Shown in pieces: positions 26,579 through 35,662 of a stretch of DNA of 64,000 nt (the first letter of the stretch is position 1; every line of letters begins with the position of its first letter). The position numbers and the translations under genes are program-made. Source of the stretch: JAUILA01 sp964563925 (lineage in GTDB: Bacteria > Bacteroidota > Bacteroidia > Cytophagales > Cyclobacteriaceae). The notes beneath the pieces are model-generated. The model was not told where the DNA came from. It made no database searches and was given only the letters and a program-made list of their open reading frames with translations. The stretch spans positions 14,476 through 78,475 of the forward strand of contig CAZLZD010000017.1 of NCBI GenBank assembly GCA_964563925.1. The letters run 5' to 3'.

Positions 26579-27865
26579 TTAGCGATTTTCGGGAGCGACG
26601 TACGATCGCAAATTTTCCCCGACATATATTTGCCTGGGGCGGCCGATCGGTTCGTTATTCTCCCGCATTTCTTTCCATTGCGCTATCCAGCCCGGGAGAC
26701 GTCCCAGTGCGAACATCACGGTGAACATATCTACCGGTATGCCCAGCGCCCTGTAAATGATACCACTGTAAAAATCCACATTGGGATATAGTTTCCGTTC
26801 AATAAAGTAGTCGTCGCTCAGGGCTTCCTTTTCAAGTCCTTTGGCAATATCAAGTACCGGATCATTTACTCCCAGTTTATCCAGCACGTCGTCGGCAGCC
26901 TTCTTGATAATGCGTGCCCGAGGATCAAAATTTTTGTAAACACGATGACCAAATCCCATCAGGCGGAACGGATCATCCTTGTCTTTGGCCTTGGCCATCC
27001 ACTTCTTGGTATCGCCGCCATCTTTTTTGATATTCTCCAGCATTTCAATTACTGCCTGGTTGGCACCTCCATGCAACGGGCCCCAAAGGGCGTTGATTCC
27101 TGCAGAAAGTGATGCGTACAGGCTAGCCTGGGAAGATCCCACAATGCGCACGGTGCTGGTTGAGCAATTTTGCTCGTGATCAGCATGGAGGATCAACAGC
27201 TTGTCCAGGGCCTGTGCCACTACCGGATCCACTTCATATTCTTCAGCCGGGAGCGCAAACATCATCTTCAGGAAATTAGAACAATAATCCAGCTTGTTAT
27301 CGGGATAATTCACAGGATGTCCTACTTCGTTTTTATAGGCCCAGGCTGCGAAAGTGGGCATTTTGGCCAGTATGCGGATGATACTCAGATTTACCGCATC
27401 TCCTGACCGGTTCGGGTCAAGTGATTCCGGGTAGAAGGCTGTCAGTGCCGTAACGAGTGAGGACAGAACTCCCATTGGATGTGCATTGGACGGAAACCCT
27501 TCCAGGATCTTCTTGATGTCTTCATGCACCAGCGTATGCGTTTTGATTTCATTCTGGAAAGTTTCCAGGGCATCAGCAGCAGGAAGCTCGCCGTAGATCA
27601 ACAGGTATGCCACCTCGATGAAGCTTGATTTTTCCGCAAGTTCCTCGATACTGTAACCGCGGTATCTCAGGATACCTTTCTCTCCGTCAAGGAAGGTGAT
27701 TGCACTCTTTGTAGACCCGGTATTTTTAAACCCGGGGTCGATGGTGATTATCCCTGAGGAAGAACGGAGGGAACCAATGTCTATTCCCTGTTCACCTTCA
27801 GTCCCTTCGACGATGGGCAATTCATAAGAATTACCATTTACTTTTATTTCCGCTTTATGCGCCAT
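26579..27865 (-). CDS. gltA: Citrate synthase
   Basis: A 428-aa type II citrate synthase that condenses acetyl-CoA with oxaloacetate at the TCA entry point. Conserved parts are SKSAITFLDGEKGILRYRGYSIEELA, HADHEQNCSTSTVR with a catalytic histidine, LWGPLHGGANQAVIEML, and the active-site loop MGFGHRVYKNFDPRARI. The length fits the family. It is a single-gene unit bounded downstream by an intrinsic terminator. The matching aconitase gene lies at 35.7-37.6 kb, not adjacent. Confidence 0.97.
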   Translation of the reverse strand: MAHKAEIKVNGNSYELPIVEGTEGEQGIDIGSLRSSSGIITIDPGFKNTGSTKSAITFLDGEKGILRYRGYSIEELAEKSSFIEVAYLLIYGELPAADALETFQNEIKTHTLVHEDIKKILEGFPSNAHPMGVLSSLVTALTAFYPESLDPNRSGDAVNLSIIRILAKMPTFAAWAYKNEVGHPVNYPDNKLDYCSNFLKMMFALPAEEYEVDPVVAQALDKLLILHADHEQNCSTSTVRIVGSSQASLYASLSAGINALWGPLHGGANQAVIEMLENIKKDGGDTKKWMAKAKDKDDPFRLMGFGHRVYKNFDPRARIIKKAADDVLDKLGVNDPVLDIAKGLEKEALSDDYFIERKLYPNVDFYSGIIYRALGIPVDMFTVMFALGRLPGWIAQWKEMRENNEPIGRPRQIYVGENLRSYVAPENR

Positions 27866-27952
27866 AATATTTTCTTTACAAAAGTTTAGGTGCCTGTAAT
27901 CCGCCCGTGAAATTACTCAAAAAGGCATTGAAAAAAAAGTGATCCCTAACCA

Positions 27953-28771
27953 CTAGTTCCCACCGAGGATAAGCGGCAAACCATCCTCACCGCTTCCTAC
28001 CACAATCACCTTGGAGTTGGGTGATTTGGAGAGTTCAAGGGTAGCTTCAATCCCCCTCATTTTTAACAATTTATCGGTTAGAGAGTTATTCACAATATTA
28101 TTTGCCTGGGCTTCTCCCTCCGCTGCAATGCGTTTTCTTTCCGCCTCGCTTTTCTCCTTTTCCAGACGGAACTGGTAGGCAAGTGCTTCCTGTTCCTGTT
28201 TTAGCTTGTTCTCGATGGCTCCTTTAATTTGTTCGGGAAGATTGATTGACCGGATCAGCAAGGTTTTCATTTCCATGTTGTTACTGCCCAGGGAGGATGC
28301 GGTTTCTTCCTTAATGGCTGTTTCCACTTCAGCCCTCTTGGTGGAATAGATCTCCTCGGCGGTAAACCGGCCCATGACCTGCCTGACCGAAGACCGCACC
28401 TCCGGAATGACCAGGCTTTCGACATAATTGGTGCCGAAATTCTCATGCAGGTAGCCTATCTCACTGTAAATAGGGTGAAACCTCAGGGTGACATCCACAT
28501 TTAGGGACAGTCCGTTCTTGTCCAGTACATCCATGGATTCCTCCACTGATTTTTCACGCACGTCATATACATACAGGGTATTCCAGGGAGCTTTAAAGTT
28601 GAACCCCTGTCCGATTACATTATCCTTGTCAAGACCGCCCGCAAACTTCTTGAATATTACCGCTCGTTCACCCGGTTCAATTGTAAAAAAAATGCTGGTC
28701 GAAAAGGCAATGACTATAAGCAGTGCCGCAATCCCCACAATGGCTGCGATGACCGTTTTTCTGTTTTCCAT
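27953..28771 (-). CDS. Prohibitin-family (SPFH/band 7) membrane protein
   Basis: A 272-aa protein with one N-terminal membrane helix (VIAAIVGIAALLIVIAFSTSIFFTI), a band-7 domain (GERAVIFKKFAGGLDKDNVIGQGFNFKAPW) and a long charged helix (KLKQEQEALAYQFRLEKEKSEAERKRIAAEGEAQANNIVN) that would form a coiled coil. Proteins of this type build ring-like membrane scaffolds and modulate FtsH-class proteases. The gene is 32 bases downstream of the TPR gene on the same strand, so co-transcription is possible. Confidence 0.92.
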   Translation of the reverse strand: MENRKTVIAAIVGIAALLIVIAFSTSIFFTIEPGERAVIFKKFAGGLDKDNVIGQGFNFKAPWNTLYVYDVREKSVEESMDVLDKNGLSLNVDVTLRFHPIYSEIGYLHENFGTNYVESLVIPEVRSSVRQVMGRFTAEEIYSTKRAEVETAIKEETASSLGSNNMEMKTLLIRSINLPEQIKGAIENKLKQEQEALAYQFRLEKEKSEAERKRIAAEGEAQANNIVNNSLTDKLLKMRGIEATLELSKSPNSKVIVVGSGEDGLPLILGGN

Positions 28772-28803
28772 AAAACTCCTGATTTATTTTGGTGAGGGGA
28801 TCT

Positions 28804-29724
28804 TTATTTGCAGCGATCCCCGAAGCTGCTAAAGTCTTCGTAGTAATCCAATTCGTTGGCCTTATTCCAGTCCGCACACGCCCCCTGGTTATCCCCGATG
28901 AAATACTTGCAATTACCGCGTTCGGCGTAGTAGGAGGGGTCGGACGGATCCATCCGGATGGCCTCTGTAAAATCGTCAATGGCCCGAAAGCAGTTATCCG
29001 TGTTTTTGTATGACAGGCCCCGGTAATAATAGAGGTCAGGGTTTCCGCGGTTTTTAAGGATGGCAATGTTGTACATGTACACGGCAGAGTCATAGGTCTC
29101 CAGTTTCCGGTACACATTACCTTTGTACATATAATATCCGTAGAATTTAGGGTTGAGCTCGGTAAGACGTGTAACGGCTTTCAGGGCTTTGTCATAGTTG
29201 CCGTCTTCGTACAAGGCAACAAACCGGTAATACTGGTATTTTTCCTCGAAGGGTTTAAGCCTCAGGGCCATGTCATAATCCTCCACGGCACCCTGAAAAT
29301 CACCGAGTTCGTATTTCATTTTACCCCGGAGAATATAACTGTAGGCGGTGGTATCGGTAGGGTAGGCAATGATGTAGTTGGAAAAACAACTCAGGGCCTG
29401 ATCAAGGTCCCCCATGTTTTTGTAGGTAAATCCCTTGTACATCCAGAGAATGTCCAGGTCCTCATTGAGCGCATAGGCCTGGTTAAAATCTTCAAGGGCT
29501 TGTTCGTAGTTGCCATTCTTAAAGTGGGCGATCCCGCGGTGGTAATAAGCGTTGGTATACGCCCTGTCAAGCTGAATCACTTCACTGAGTAACTCAATAG
29601 CTTTCTGACGATCGGCGGTCAGATAATTGTACCCGCGCAGGAACAGCGCATCGGCTTTGTCAGACTGGCTGAAACCAGGCTGGGTTAAAAGTATGCAAAA
29701 CAGCAATAAAGAGAAGAACCTCAT
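28804..29724 (-). CDS. Secreted TPR-repeat protein
   Basis: A 306-aa protein with a signal peptide (MRFFSLLLFCILLTQPGFSQ) followed by about seven tetratricopeptide repeats, for example AYYHRGIAHFKNGNYEQALEDFNQAY, AVEDYDMALRLKPFEEKYQYYRF and AIDDFTEAIRMDPSDPSYYAERG. TPRs mediate protein-protein contacts; the partner is unknown. The acidic, tyrosine-rich C-terminus (NELDYYEDFSSFGDRCK) ends with a single cysteine. It heads a two-gene run with the prohibitin-family gene. Confidence 0.9.
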   Translation of the reverse strand: MRFFSLLLFCILLTQPGFSQSDKADALFLRGYNYLTADRQKAIELLSEVIQLDRAYTNAYYHRGIAHFKNGNYEQALEDFNQAYALNEDLDILWMYKGFTYKNMGDLDQALSCFSNYIIAYPTDTTAYSYILRGKMKYELGDFQGAVEDYDMALRLKPFEEKYQYYRFVALYEDGNYDKALKAVTRLTELNPKFYGYYMYKGNVYRKLETYDSAVYMYNIAILKNRGNPDLYYYRGLSYKNTDNCFRAIDDFTEAIRMDPSDPSYYAERGNCKYFIGDNQGACADWNKANELDYYEDFSSFGDRCK

Positions 29725-30083
29725 CGTTTGATTAACATAATGCCACTATATCACTAACCCTCAAAACTAAACAAAGTTAAGGACGGATAGGTGCAGGCGT
29801 ACTGATTTTTAACAGATTAATATTTTATTAATACACTATGACAGGGCAGAAGGAACCGCGAAAGGGAAAAAAGTAAAATAATTCTTAGTGTGAGTCTGAA
29901 AAATTAGTACCTTGCGAAGTTTTCGGACTTAAGTACTTTCAAACAGGTTGGAAGATCGAACCAACAAAAATTCCAATAAAAATTCAATTAAAAAAGAATC
30001 TTGGGAACATTTTTACAAATAAGGTGTTCTTTAGATTGGTATATTTTAAACACAGGTAATATTTCAGGAAATAAATAAGGAGA
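29725..30083. other. Long divergent spacer and rpoD leader
   Basis: This 359-base AT-rich stretch holds no supported gene and no tRNA. It contains the rpoD promoter candidate and an untranslated leader of about 165 bases. Within the leader there is a small inverted repeat, GTTGG and CCAAC with a nine-base loop (around 29948-29966), of unknown meaning. Confidence 0.6.
29885..29915 (+). promoter_or_regulatory. Candidate rpoD promoter
   Basis: TTAG (29885-29888), 19 bases, then TACCTTGC (29908-29915). This is close to the Bacteroidota consensus TTTG-N19-TAnnTTTG, with one mismatch in the -33 part and a shifted TTG in the -7 part. It would give a leader of about 165 bases before the rpoD ATG. 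Confidence 0.45.
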
Positions 30084-30950
30084 ATGAGACAACTAAAAAT
30101 CACACAATCTATCACTAACCGGGATAGCCGCACCCTTGAGAAGTACTTTAACGAGATTTCCAAGGACGAGCTGCTGACCCCGGAAGAAGAGGTAGATCTG
30201 GCCCAACGGATCAGGGAAGGAGATGAGGCTGCGCTTGAAAAGCTTGTAAAGGCAAACCTGCGCTTTGTGGTGTCCGTGGCCAAGCAGTATCACTATTCCA
30301 ACAAGATCCCGCTCAACGATCTTATCAATGAAGGAAACCTTGGTCTGGTAAAAGCGGCCAAAAGGTTTGATGAGAAGCGTGGGTTTAAATTTATATCGTA
30401 TGCGGTCTGGTGGATTCGCCAGTCTATTATCCAGGCACTCGCAGAACATTCAAGGATTGTGCGTATTCCGTCCAATAAGATTGGTGCACTTTCAAAAATT
30501 GATCAGGCAAGCTCTATACTGGAGCAGCAATTTGAACGTGAGCCTACCGACGAGGAACTGGCAGAATTGCTTGATATGTCTGTAGACGAAGTCAGAACCA
30601 CCGTACGTTCTCAAACCAAGCAGGTATCCATCGACAAGCCATTTTCGGATGACGAGGGCAGTACCCTGCTGGACGTTATGGAAGATGAGGACAGCAATGA
30701 AGTGGATAACATTGTATACAATGATTCATTGAAGCGTGAAGTGAGCCGGCTGTTGTCAACGCTTACAGAGCGTGAACGAATTGTCATCAATCAGTATTTC
30801 GGGCTGGATGAACAGCCAAGCCTGTCGCTGGAAGATATTGGTGAAAACCTGGGACTTACCCGGGAGCGGGTTCGTCAGATTAAAGAAAAGGCATTGCGTA
30901 AATTGTCACGCAATCCTAAGAATGAATTGCTGATCCCTTATCTGGGATAA
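30084..30950 (+). CDS. rpoD: RNA polymerase primary sigma factor
   Basis: A 288-aa group 1 sigma-70 factor of the short Bacteroidota type, without region 1.1. Region 1.2/2 is seen in SRTLEKYFNEISKDELLTPEEEV, LVKANLRFVVSVAKQY and FISYAVWWIRQSIIQAL; region 3 in REPTDEELAELLDMSVDEV; region 4 in LSLEDIGENLGLTRERVRQIKEKALRKL. It directs transcription from TTTG/TAnnTTTG promoters, several of which are proposed in this window. The gene stands alone with its own long leader. Confidence 0.97.
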   Translation: MRQLKITQSITNRDSRTLEKYFNEISKDELLTPEEEVDLAQRIREGDEAALEKLVKANLRFVVSVAKQYHYSNKIPLNDLINEGNLGLVKAAKRFDEKRGFKFISYAVWWIRQSIIQALAEHSRIVRIPSNKIGALSKIDQASSILEQQFEREPTDEELAELLDMSVDEVRTTVRSQTKQVSIDKPFSDDEGSTLLDVMEDEDSNEVDNIVYNDSLKREVSRLLSTLTERERIVINQYFGLDEQPSLSLEDIGENLGLTRERVRQIKEKALRKLSRNPKNELLIPYLG

Positions 30951-30956
30951 TGTAAT

Positions 30957-30991
30957 TAAAAGATCAGGAGCACCTCAGGTGCTTCTGATCT
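30957..30991 (-). terminator. Convergent hairpin between rpoD and the coiled-coil gene
   Basis: Arms AGATCAG-G-AGCACC (30961-30974) and GGTGCT-T-CTGATCT (30977-30990) form a long stem with one mismatch and a tiny loop. It overlaps the last codon of the minus-strand gene. On the minus strand it is followed by TTTTAATT, a better U tract than on the plus strand, but it could stop transcription from both sides. Confidence 0.6.
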
Positions 30992-31550
30992 CATCTATCT
31001 TGTTGCGCTCAGTCTGTAATTCTCTCCTAAGCTTCATCTGCTTTTCAAGCGCATTTCTTTTATACTCTTCAAATTCTCCGGATAATTTTTCGTAATCTTT
31101 CTTCTTGGCCACGGCGAATTTTTTGCTGTGGTTAAACTGATAGAATAATAATCCGGCCAGCACAATCAGAAACACAATGGCCACGGTATTGAAAAGTTTG
31201 TAACTTTCTTTACTCATGTCCATTCCCAGCACCTGGATGTGCTGTGTATCAAACTGTTTCTCATCAATTGTGGCTTTTTGCTCCTGAATCGTATTGTTGA
31301 GCTCACCTATCTTTTCCTCCTGAGCCTGTATGGTGCTCTGGGCGGAGATAATCTTCTTCTCCTTTGTATCAAGAGAATCCTGAACGATCTTCCAGAAGTC
31401 ATTTAAGGTGACCTCCTTGATGTTTTTGTATTCTTTGTAGGAATACGCGCTATTCTTCATTTCTGAGAATTGCTCATCCAGCGTCTGGGCCCCTGCAAGT
31501 AACGGCGCCGTCATCAGTAGGGTGTAGATAACCAAAGATTTCATTGACAT
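30975..31550 (-). CDS. Membrane protein with coiled coils, unknown function
   Basis: A 191-aa protein. It has a signal peptide (MSMKSLVIYTLLMTAPLLAGAQ), a periplasmic coiled-coil part (AQSTIQAQEEKIGELNNTIQEQ), one membrane helix (LFNTVAIVFLIVLAGLLFYQF) and a cytosolic charged coiled coil (KLSGEFEEYKRNALEKQMKLRRELQ). Similar proteins occur widely in Bacteroidota, and some carry misleading enzyme names; nothing here looks catalytic. A structural or signalling role across the membrane is a guess. Confidence 0.8.
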   Translation of the reverse strand: MSMKSLVIYTLLMTAPLLAGAQTLDEQFSEMKNSAYSYKEYKNIKEVTLNDFWKIVQDSLDTKEKKIISAQSTIQAQEEKIGELNNTIQEQKATIDEKQFDTQHIQVLGMDMSKESYKLFNTVAIVFLIVLAGLLFYQFNHSKKFAVAKKKDYEKLSGEFEEYKRNALEKQMKLRRELQTERNKIDEIRST

Positions 31551-31787
31551 AGCTTTGAGTTAAAAAAATACTCTATTTTACCAAAGTTAGGTAACTCGGG
31601 GGAATACCTCACTCCATTCGTGTGCCAAACAAACGCCTTTTCGGCGGTTTGCTTATATTCTCGATGAATATTAAAAAATCAAGATATTTCGTGAATTTAC
31701 GACATTATCCTTAATTTTAAAACAAGGCGGAGAATTCCGTTCCACCACCCGGTTAATTTTACCTGCGCACAAACTTTTTACCAGACA

Positions 31788-32417
31788 ATGAGCGATTCAA
31801 TCCGACACATGCACATGGCACATCCCTGGCATGGGATACCGATTGGCAACCAGGCTCCCGAGGTAGTCAATGCCTTTATTGAAATGACACCTGCCGACTC
31901 GGTAAAATATGAAATTGACAAGGAAAGTGGTTTTCTGAAAGTTGACCGTCCGCAGAAATTCTCCAACATCGTACCGGCCCTTTACGGATTCATCCCGCAG
32001 ACCTATTGTGCCGAAGAAGTGGCCGGTTTTTGTATGGAGAAAAGCGGAAAGTCAGATATCGTAGGAGATGGCGACCCGCTGGATATTTGTGTGCTGACCG
32101 AGCGGAATATCGCGAGCGGATATATCCTGGTTCCGGCCATTCCGATCGGCGGTCTCCGCATGATAGATGGCGGCGAGGCCGATGATAAGATTATTTCCAT
32201 CCTGAAAGGGGATGAGGTCTTTCACCACTGGCGTTCCCTGGATGAATGCCCGGATTCACTTATCGACAGGCTTCGTCATTATTTTCTTACCTATAAGCAG
32301 ATACCCGGCGAAAAATCCGGTAAGTACATTGAAATAACCGACATGTATGGTGTCGAAGAGGCCAACGAAGTGATCCGCCGGTCACAGGCTGATTACCTCC
32401 ATCATTTCGGCGGCTGA
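31788..32417 (+). CDS. ppa: Inorganic pyrophosphatase
   Basis: A 209-aa family I soluble pyrophosphatase that hydrolyses PPi to phosphate with Mg2+. Recognisable parts are VKYEIDKESGFLKVDRP, ALYGFIPQTYC and the metal-binding signature GDGDPLDICVLTE, followed by the DEVFHHWRSLDECP loop. An N-terminal HMHMAHPWHGIPIG segment is typical of the Bacteroidota branch. It is the first gene of a same-strand run with sodC, mlaEFD and aconitase. Confidence 0.95.
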   Translation: MSDSIRHMHMAHPWHGIPIGNQAPEVVNAFIEMTPADSVKYEIDKESGFLKVDRPQKFSNIVPALYGFIPQTYCAEEVAGFCMEKSGKSDIVGDGDPLDICVLTERNIASGYILVPAIPIGGLRMIDGGEADDKIISILKGDEVFHHWRSLDECPDSLIDRLRHYFLTYKQIPGEKSGKYIEITDMYGVEEANEVIRRSQADYLHHFGG

Positions 32418-32525
32418 TTGTGGAGTAAGTTCTACATTGCCTTTAACTTCATTTCTCCTTTTACGCCTGAACAGGTAACAGGCCGCTCTTCCCCGAATTG
32501 GCATAAAATTGTCAGTTGTTTGGGT

Positions 32526-33137
32526 ATGAGAAAATTAATTCCTCTGATTGCCTACTGCATAATCCTGTATTTACTGGCTGTTGCCGGCTGCCAGACCTCT
32601 TCCGAACGGGACGAGGCAGCTTCCCGTAATGATGCCGATACCGTCAGCCTGGGAACCGCACCGGAAGACTCTGTGATTTACTCCAGGGCATTTGCCACGA
32701 TAAATCCGGCAAGCGGAAGCGAATTACAGGGCTCGGCATCCTTTACAGACCAGGGAGATGGAAAAGTCACGTTTAAAATTTCGGTGGAGGGTGCCCGGCC
32801 CGGAGAGCATGCCGTTCATTTACATGAGAATGGTGATTGTTCTATGGACGATGCATCCGGCGCAGGCGGTCACTGGGCTCCCCATGGAAATCCGCACGGG
32901 AAGCGTAACGTGGATTTGCGTCATCATAAAGGTGACTTGGATAATATGAGGGTTGGTGAGGACGGCACGGGTGAACTGGCTATGACCGTCCTGGGCTGGT
33001 CGGTTGGAGGGCCTGACAGCACCAACATACTCAATAAGGCCGTGGTCATACATGCCGGGGCAGATGACTTCGCCAGTCAGCCTTCCGGAAATGCTGGCGC
33101 GCGGGTAGGTTGCGGGGTGATCATCGGGGTCGAATAA
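32526..33137 (+). CDS. sodC: Cu,Zn superoxide dismutase, lipoprotein
   Basis: A 203-aa envelope superoxide dismutase. ATG 32526 gives a lipoprotein signal ending LLAVAGC, so the cysteine would be lipidated; an upstream TTG frame adds 36 residues without sense. Copper and zinc ligands are seen in VHLHENGDC, GGHWAPHG, HKGDLDN and VVIHAGADD, and the disulfide partner cysteine is in ARVGCGVI. It protects the periplasm against superoxide. It starts 108 bases after ppa and ends 1 base before mlaE, so it may be in the same transcript as the lipid-transport genes. Confidence 0.94.
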   Translation: MRKLIPLIAYCIILYLLAVAGCQTSSERDEAASRNDADTVSLGTAPEDSVIYSRAFATINPASGSELQGSASFTDQGDGKVTFKISVEGARPGEHAVHLHENGDCSMDDASGAGGHWAPHGNPHGKRNVDLRHHKGDLDNMRVGEDGTGELAMTVLGWSVGGPDSTNILNKAVVIHAGADDFASQPSGNAGARVGCGVIIGVE

Positions 33138-33138
33138 T

Positions 33139-33921
33139 ATGGCCATGAATCCTGAGAAATTGCCATCTTCCGTGTCAGATTTTCTGCTCGGAATCGCCGG
33201 AATCACACGATTTGCAGGAAAATTCCTGCGGGGCTTCTGGAGGCCGCCTTATGAAGTCAAAGAGATACTTTACCAGGCGTTTACACTTGGACAAAAATCC
33301 ATGCTCCTGGTAGGAATTACCGGGTTTATTATCGGGATGGTCATGACCATTCAGATGCGCCCGACCATGGAGCAATTTGGCGCGGAAGCCTGGCTGCCGG
33401 CCATGGTGTCTGTGTCCATTATCCGGGAGATCGGTCCGGTGTTAACCGCGCTGATCTGTGCGGGCAAGATAGGCAGTACGATCGGTGCCGAACTTGGTTC
33501 GATGAAGGTCACCGAGCAAATCGATGCCATGACCGTATCCGGAACAAATCCGTTTAACTACCTGGTTAATACACGAATTATTGCGGTCACGATCATGGTT
33601 CCCGTGCTGACGCTGTATGCGGATGCGATTTCACTCCTGGGCAGTTATGCCGCGGTGAATATCCAGGGAGTGGTTAGTCCCAGGCTTTTCTTTGATCAGG
33701 CCGTTGGCTCGTTGCTCTTCTCCGACATTGTGCCGGCATTCATAAAATCCATTTTCTTCGGATTTGCCATTGCCCTGGTAAGTTGTCACCAGGGATTTAC
33801 CGCTGACCGCGGAACGATGGGTGTGGGGAGTGCAGCAAATACAGCCGTGGTCATTTCCTCCCTGTTCATCTTTGTAATTGACCTGCTGGCCGTACAGATT
33901 ACCCAACTTATTATCGCGTGA
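33139..33921 (+). CDS. mlaE: MlaE-family ABC transporter permease
   Basis: A 260-aa inner-membrane permease of the MCE/Mla phospholipid transport system. Family blocks are GFIIGMVMTIQMRPTMEQFGA, IREIGPVLTALICAGKIGSTIGAELGSMKVTEQIDAM and the helix pair after FFGFAIALVSCHQGF. Five or six hydrophobic segments are visible. Its stop overlaps the GTG start of mlaF by 4 bases. Confidence 0.93.
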   Translation: MAMNPEKLPSSVSDFLLGIAGITRFAGKFLRGFWRPPYEVKEILYQAFTLGQKSMLLVGITGFIIGMVMTIQMRPTMEQFGAEAWLPAMVSVSIIREIGPVLTALICAGKIGSTIGAELGSMKVTEQIDAMTVSGTNPFNYLVNTRIIAVTIMVPVLTLYADAISLLGSYAAVNIQGVVSPRLFFDQAVGSLLFSDIVPAFIKSIFFGFAIALVSCHQGFTADRGTMGVGSAANTAVVISSLFIFVIDLLAVQITQLIIA

Positions 33922-34670
33922 AAAGAGTAGTGGAAATATCGGCACTGAGAAAGGGATTCGGGCAAAAGAAAGTGCTTGAGGGCATTGACCTCCATGTGGA
34001 TGAAGGGGAAACCCTCGTGGTACTGGGACGTTCGGGTGTAGGCAAATCCGTTTTGATCAAATGTATGGTGAGGCTGCTTTATCCGGATCAAGGAGATATC
34101 CGGATGCTTGACCATGACGTGCTTTCGATTCCCGAAGGAAAGGAACTTGATGATTTCCGCCGGCGAGTGGGTTTTCTTTTCCAGGCCGGGGCGTTGTATG
34201 ATTCTATGTCCGTGGAGGAGAATCTGAGGTTTCCCCTTGAGCGGGGCCCGGACCCTCCGGATGAAGAGGACGCCAACGCACGCATCGAAGAGGTGCTGGA
34301 GGGAGTCGGACTGGAAGATACGCGCCATAAAATGCCTGCGGAATTGTCTGGTGGAATGAAAAAGCGGATTGCCCTGGCGCGTTCGCTGATCATGAAGCCG
34401 GAGATTATGCTCTACGATGAGCCAACCACAGGACTTGATCCGATCACTTCCTTTGAGATCAGTCAGCTTATCAGTGAAATGAAGAGGAAGTACGAAATCA
34501 CATCCCTGATCATCACGCATGATCTGGAATGTGCCCGGATAACCGCCGACCGTATCGTTATGTTGCGGTCAGGGCGTATTGCCGAAGAAGGGACCTACCA
34601 GAAACTGGAAAAAAAGGATGACCCGTGGGTCCGGGGTTTTTTTACCGGAAGAATGAAAGATTATGAGTAA
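33918..34670 (+). CDS. mlaF: MlaF-family ABC transporter ATPase
   Basis: A 250-aa ATPase that energises the MlaE permease. Walker A is GRSGVGKSVL, the Q-loop is in VGFLFQAGALYD, the signature is ELSGGMKKRIALARSL, Walker B is EIMLYDEPTTGLDP, and the switch histidine is in LIITHDLE. It uses a GTG start that overlaps the mlaE stop (GTGA). Its end overlaps mlaD by 8 bases. Confidence 0.94.
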   Translation: MKRVVEISALRKGFGQKKVLEGIDLHVDEGETLVVLGRSGVGKSVLIKCMVRLLYPDQGDIRMLDHDVLSIPEGKELDDFRRRVGFLFQAGALYDSMSVEENLRFPLERGPDPPDEEDANARIEEVLEGVGLEDTRHKMPAELSGGMKKRIALARSLIMKPEIMLYDEPTTGLDPITSFEISQLISEMKRKYEITSLIITHDLECARITADRIVMLRSGRIAEEGTYQKLEKKDDPWVRGFFTGRMKDYE

Positions 34671-35649
34671 ACTGTCAACGAAGAAGAAACTCTCGCTGGG
34701 GATATTTGTGACTGTCGCAGTGATCCTGTCGCTTGCCCTGGTCTATTACCTCGGTTCACGCCGGCAATGGTTTGGAGATAATATCACGGCCTATACGTAT
34801 TTTTATAATGTCAGCGGACTCCAGGCTGGAAATAATGTGCGTTTTTCCGGCATTAATGTCGGAACCGTCAATAAGATCAGGCTGGCCTCCGATTCGAGTG
34901 TTCTGGCCGAACTTATCATCTCAAGGGAGGCATCCAGCTTTATAAAAATTGATTCGCGGGCTGTTATTGAGTCCGATGGACTTATGGGAAATAAGGTGGT
35001 AAGCATAAGTGCCGGATCGGTCGACGCACCGCATATTTCCGATAATGATACCCTTGATTCCAGGTCTCCCGTGAGCCTGGACGCAGTTATTTCTTCATTC
35101 AAATCGACCTCCGACAATGCCAATGACCTTACCCGGAACCTGAAACTGATCACTGAACAGATCCAAAAGTCACAGGGGTTGCTGGGTAAACTTGTGGCAG
35201 ATTCGGTCATGGCACTCCGTATTGAGAACACCATTCGCTCGTTCGAACAGACCAGTGAAAATACACGGCGTATCACCGCGGAAGTCCAGCAGGCCACCCG
35301 CAGGCTGAATACCGGAGATGGCATTGCGCCCCGCTTACTCAGGGATACCACACTATCCAATACCCTGGTATCGACCATTGATACACTTTCAATGGCCTCA
35401 AGGAGCCTGGCGGCCACAAGCCGCGAACTCGAACGCTTTGCGGCTCGTTTGAATAATGAGGAGGGAGCCGTTAATCTTCTGCTGACCGATACGGTTTTTG
35501 CTCGCAACCTGGAAGCTACCCTTCGCAATGTACAGGAAGGAACCCGCGACCTGGACAAGGTGGTCAATACGGTGAATGAAAGCTGGCTGCTCAATCTGTT
35601 CAGCGGCAGTGATGATGACGAAGAGGAAGAAAACAAAAAGAAAAAATAA
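34663..35649 (+). CDS. mlaD: MlaD-family (MCE domain) substrate-binding protein
   Basis: A 328-aa protein with one N-terminal membrane helix (LSLGIFVTVAVILSLALVYYLG), an MCE domain (YFYNVSGLQAGNNVRFSGINVGTVNKIRL) and a long helical, threonine- and asparagine-rich C-terminal region, ending in an acidic and lysine-rich tail. MCE proteins form rings that carry phospholipids between the membranes. No mlaA, mlaB or mlaC gene is in the window, which is usual for Bacteroidota loci with only EFD. Confidence 0.92.
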   Translation: MSKLSTKKKLSLGIFVTVAVILSLALVYYLGSRRQWFGDNITAYTYFYNVSGLQAGNNVRFSGINVGTVNKIRLASDSSVLAELIISREASSFIKIDSRAVIESDGLMGNKVVSISAGSVDAPHISDNDTLDSRSPVSLDAVISSFKSTSDNANDLTRNLKLITEQIQKSQGLLGKLVADSVMALRIENTIRSFEQTSENTRRITAEVQQATRRLNTGDGIAPRLLRDTTLSNTLVSTIDTLSMASRSLAATSRELERFAARLNNEEGAVNLLLTDTVFARNLEATLRNVQEGTRDLDKVVNTVNESWLLNLFSGSDDDEEEENKKKK

Positions 35650-35662
35650 AACTTACTATACC

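Noticed and set aside
31621..31655. Hairpin CAAACGCC/GGCGGTTTG as a terminator
   Set aside because: It lies upstream of both flanking genes (divergent spacer) and has a bulge; no T run follows in a useful orientation.
32418..32525. TTG start extending sodC by 36 residues
   Set aside because: The extension destroys the lipoprotein signal peptide that starts cleanly at ATG 32526.
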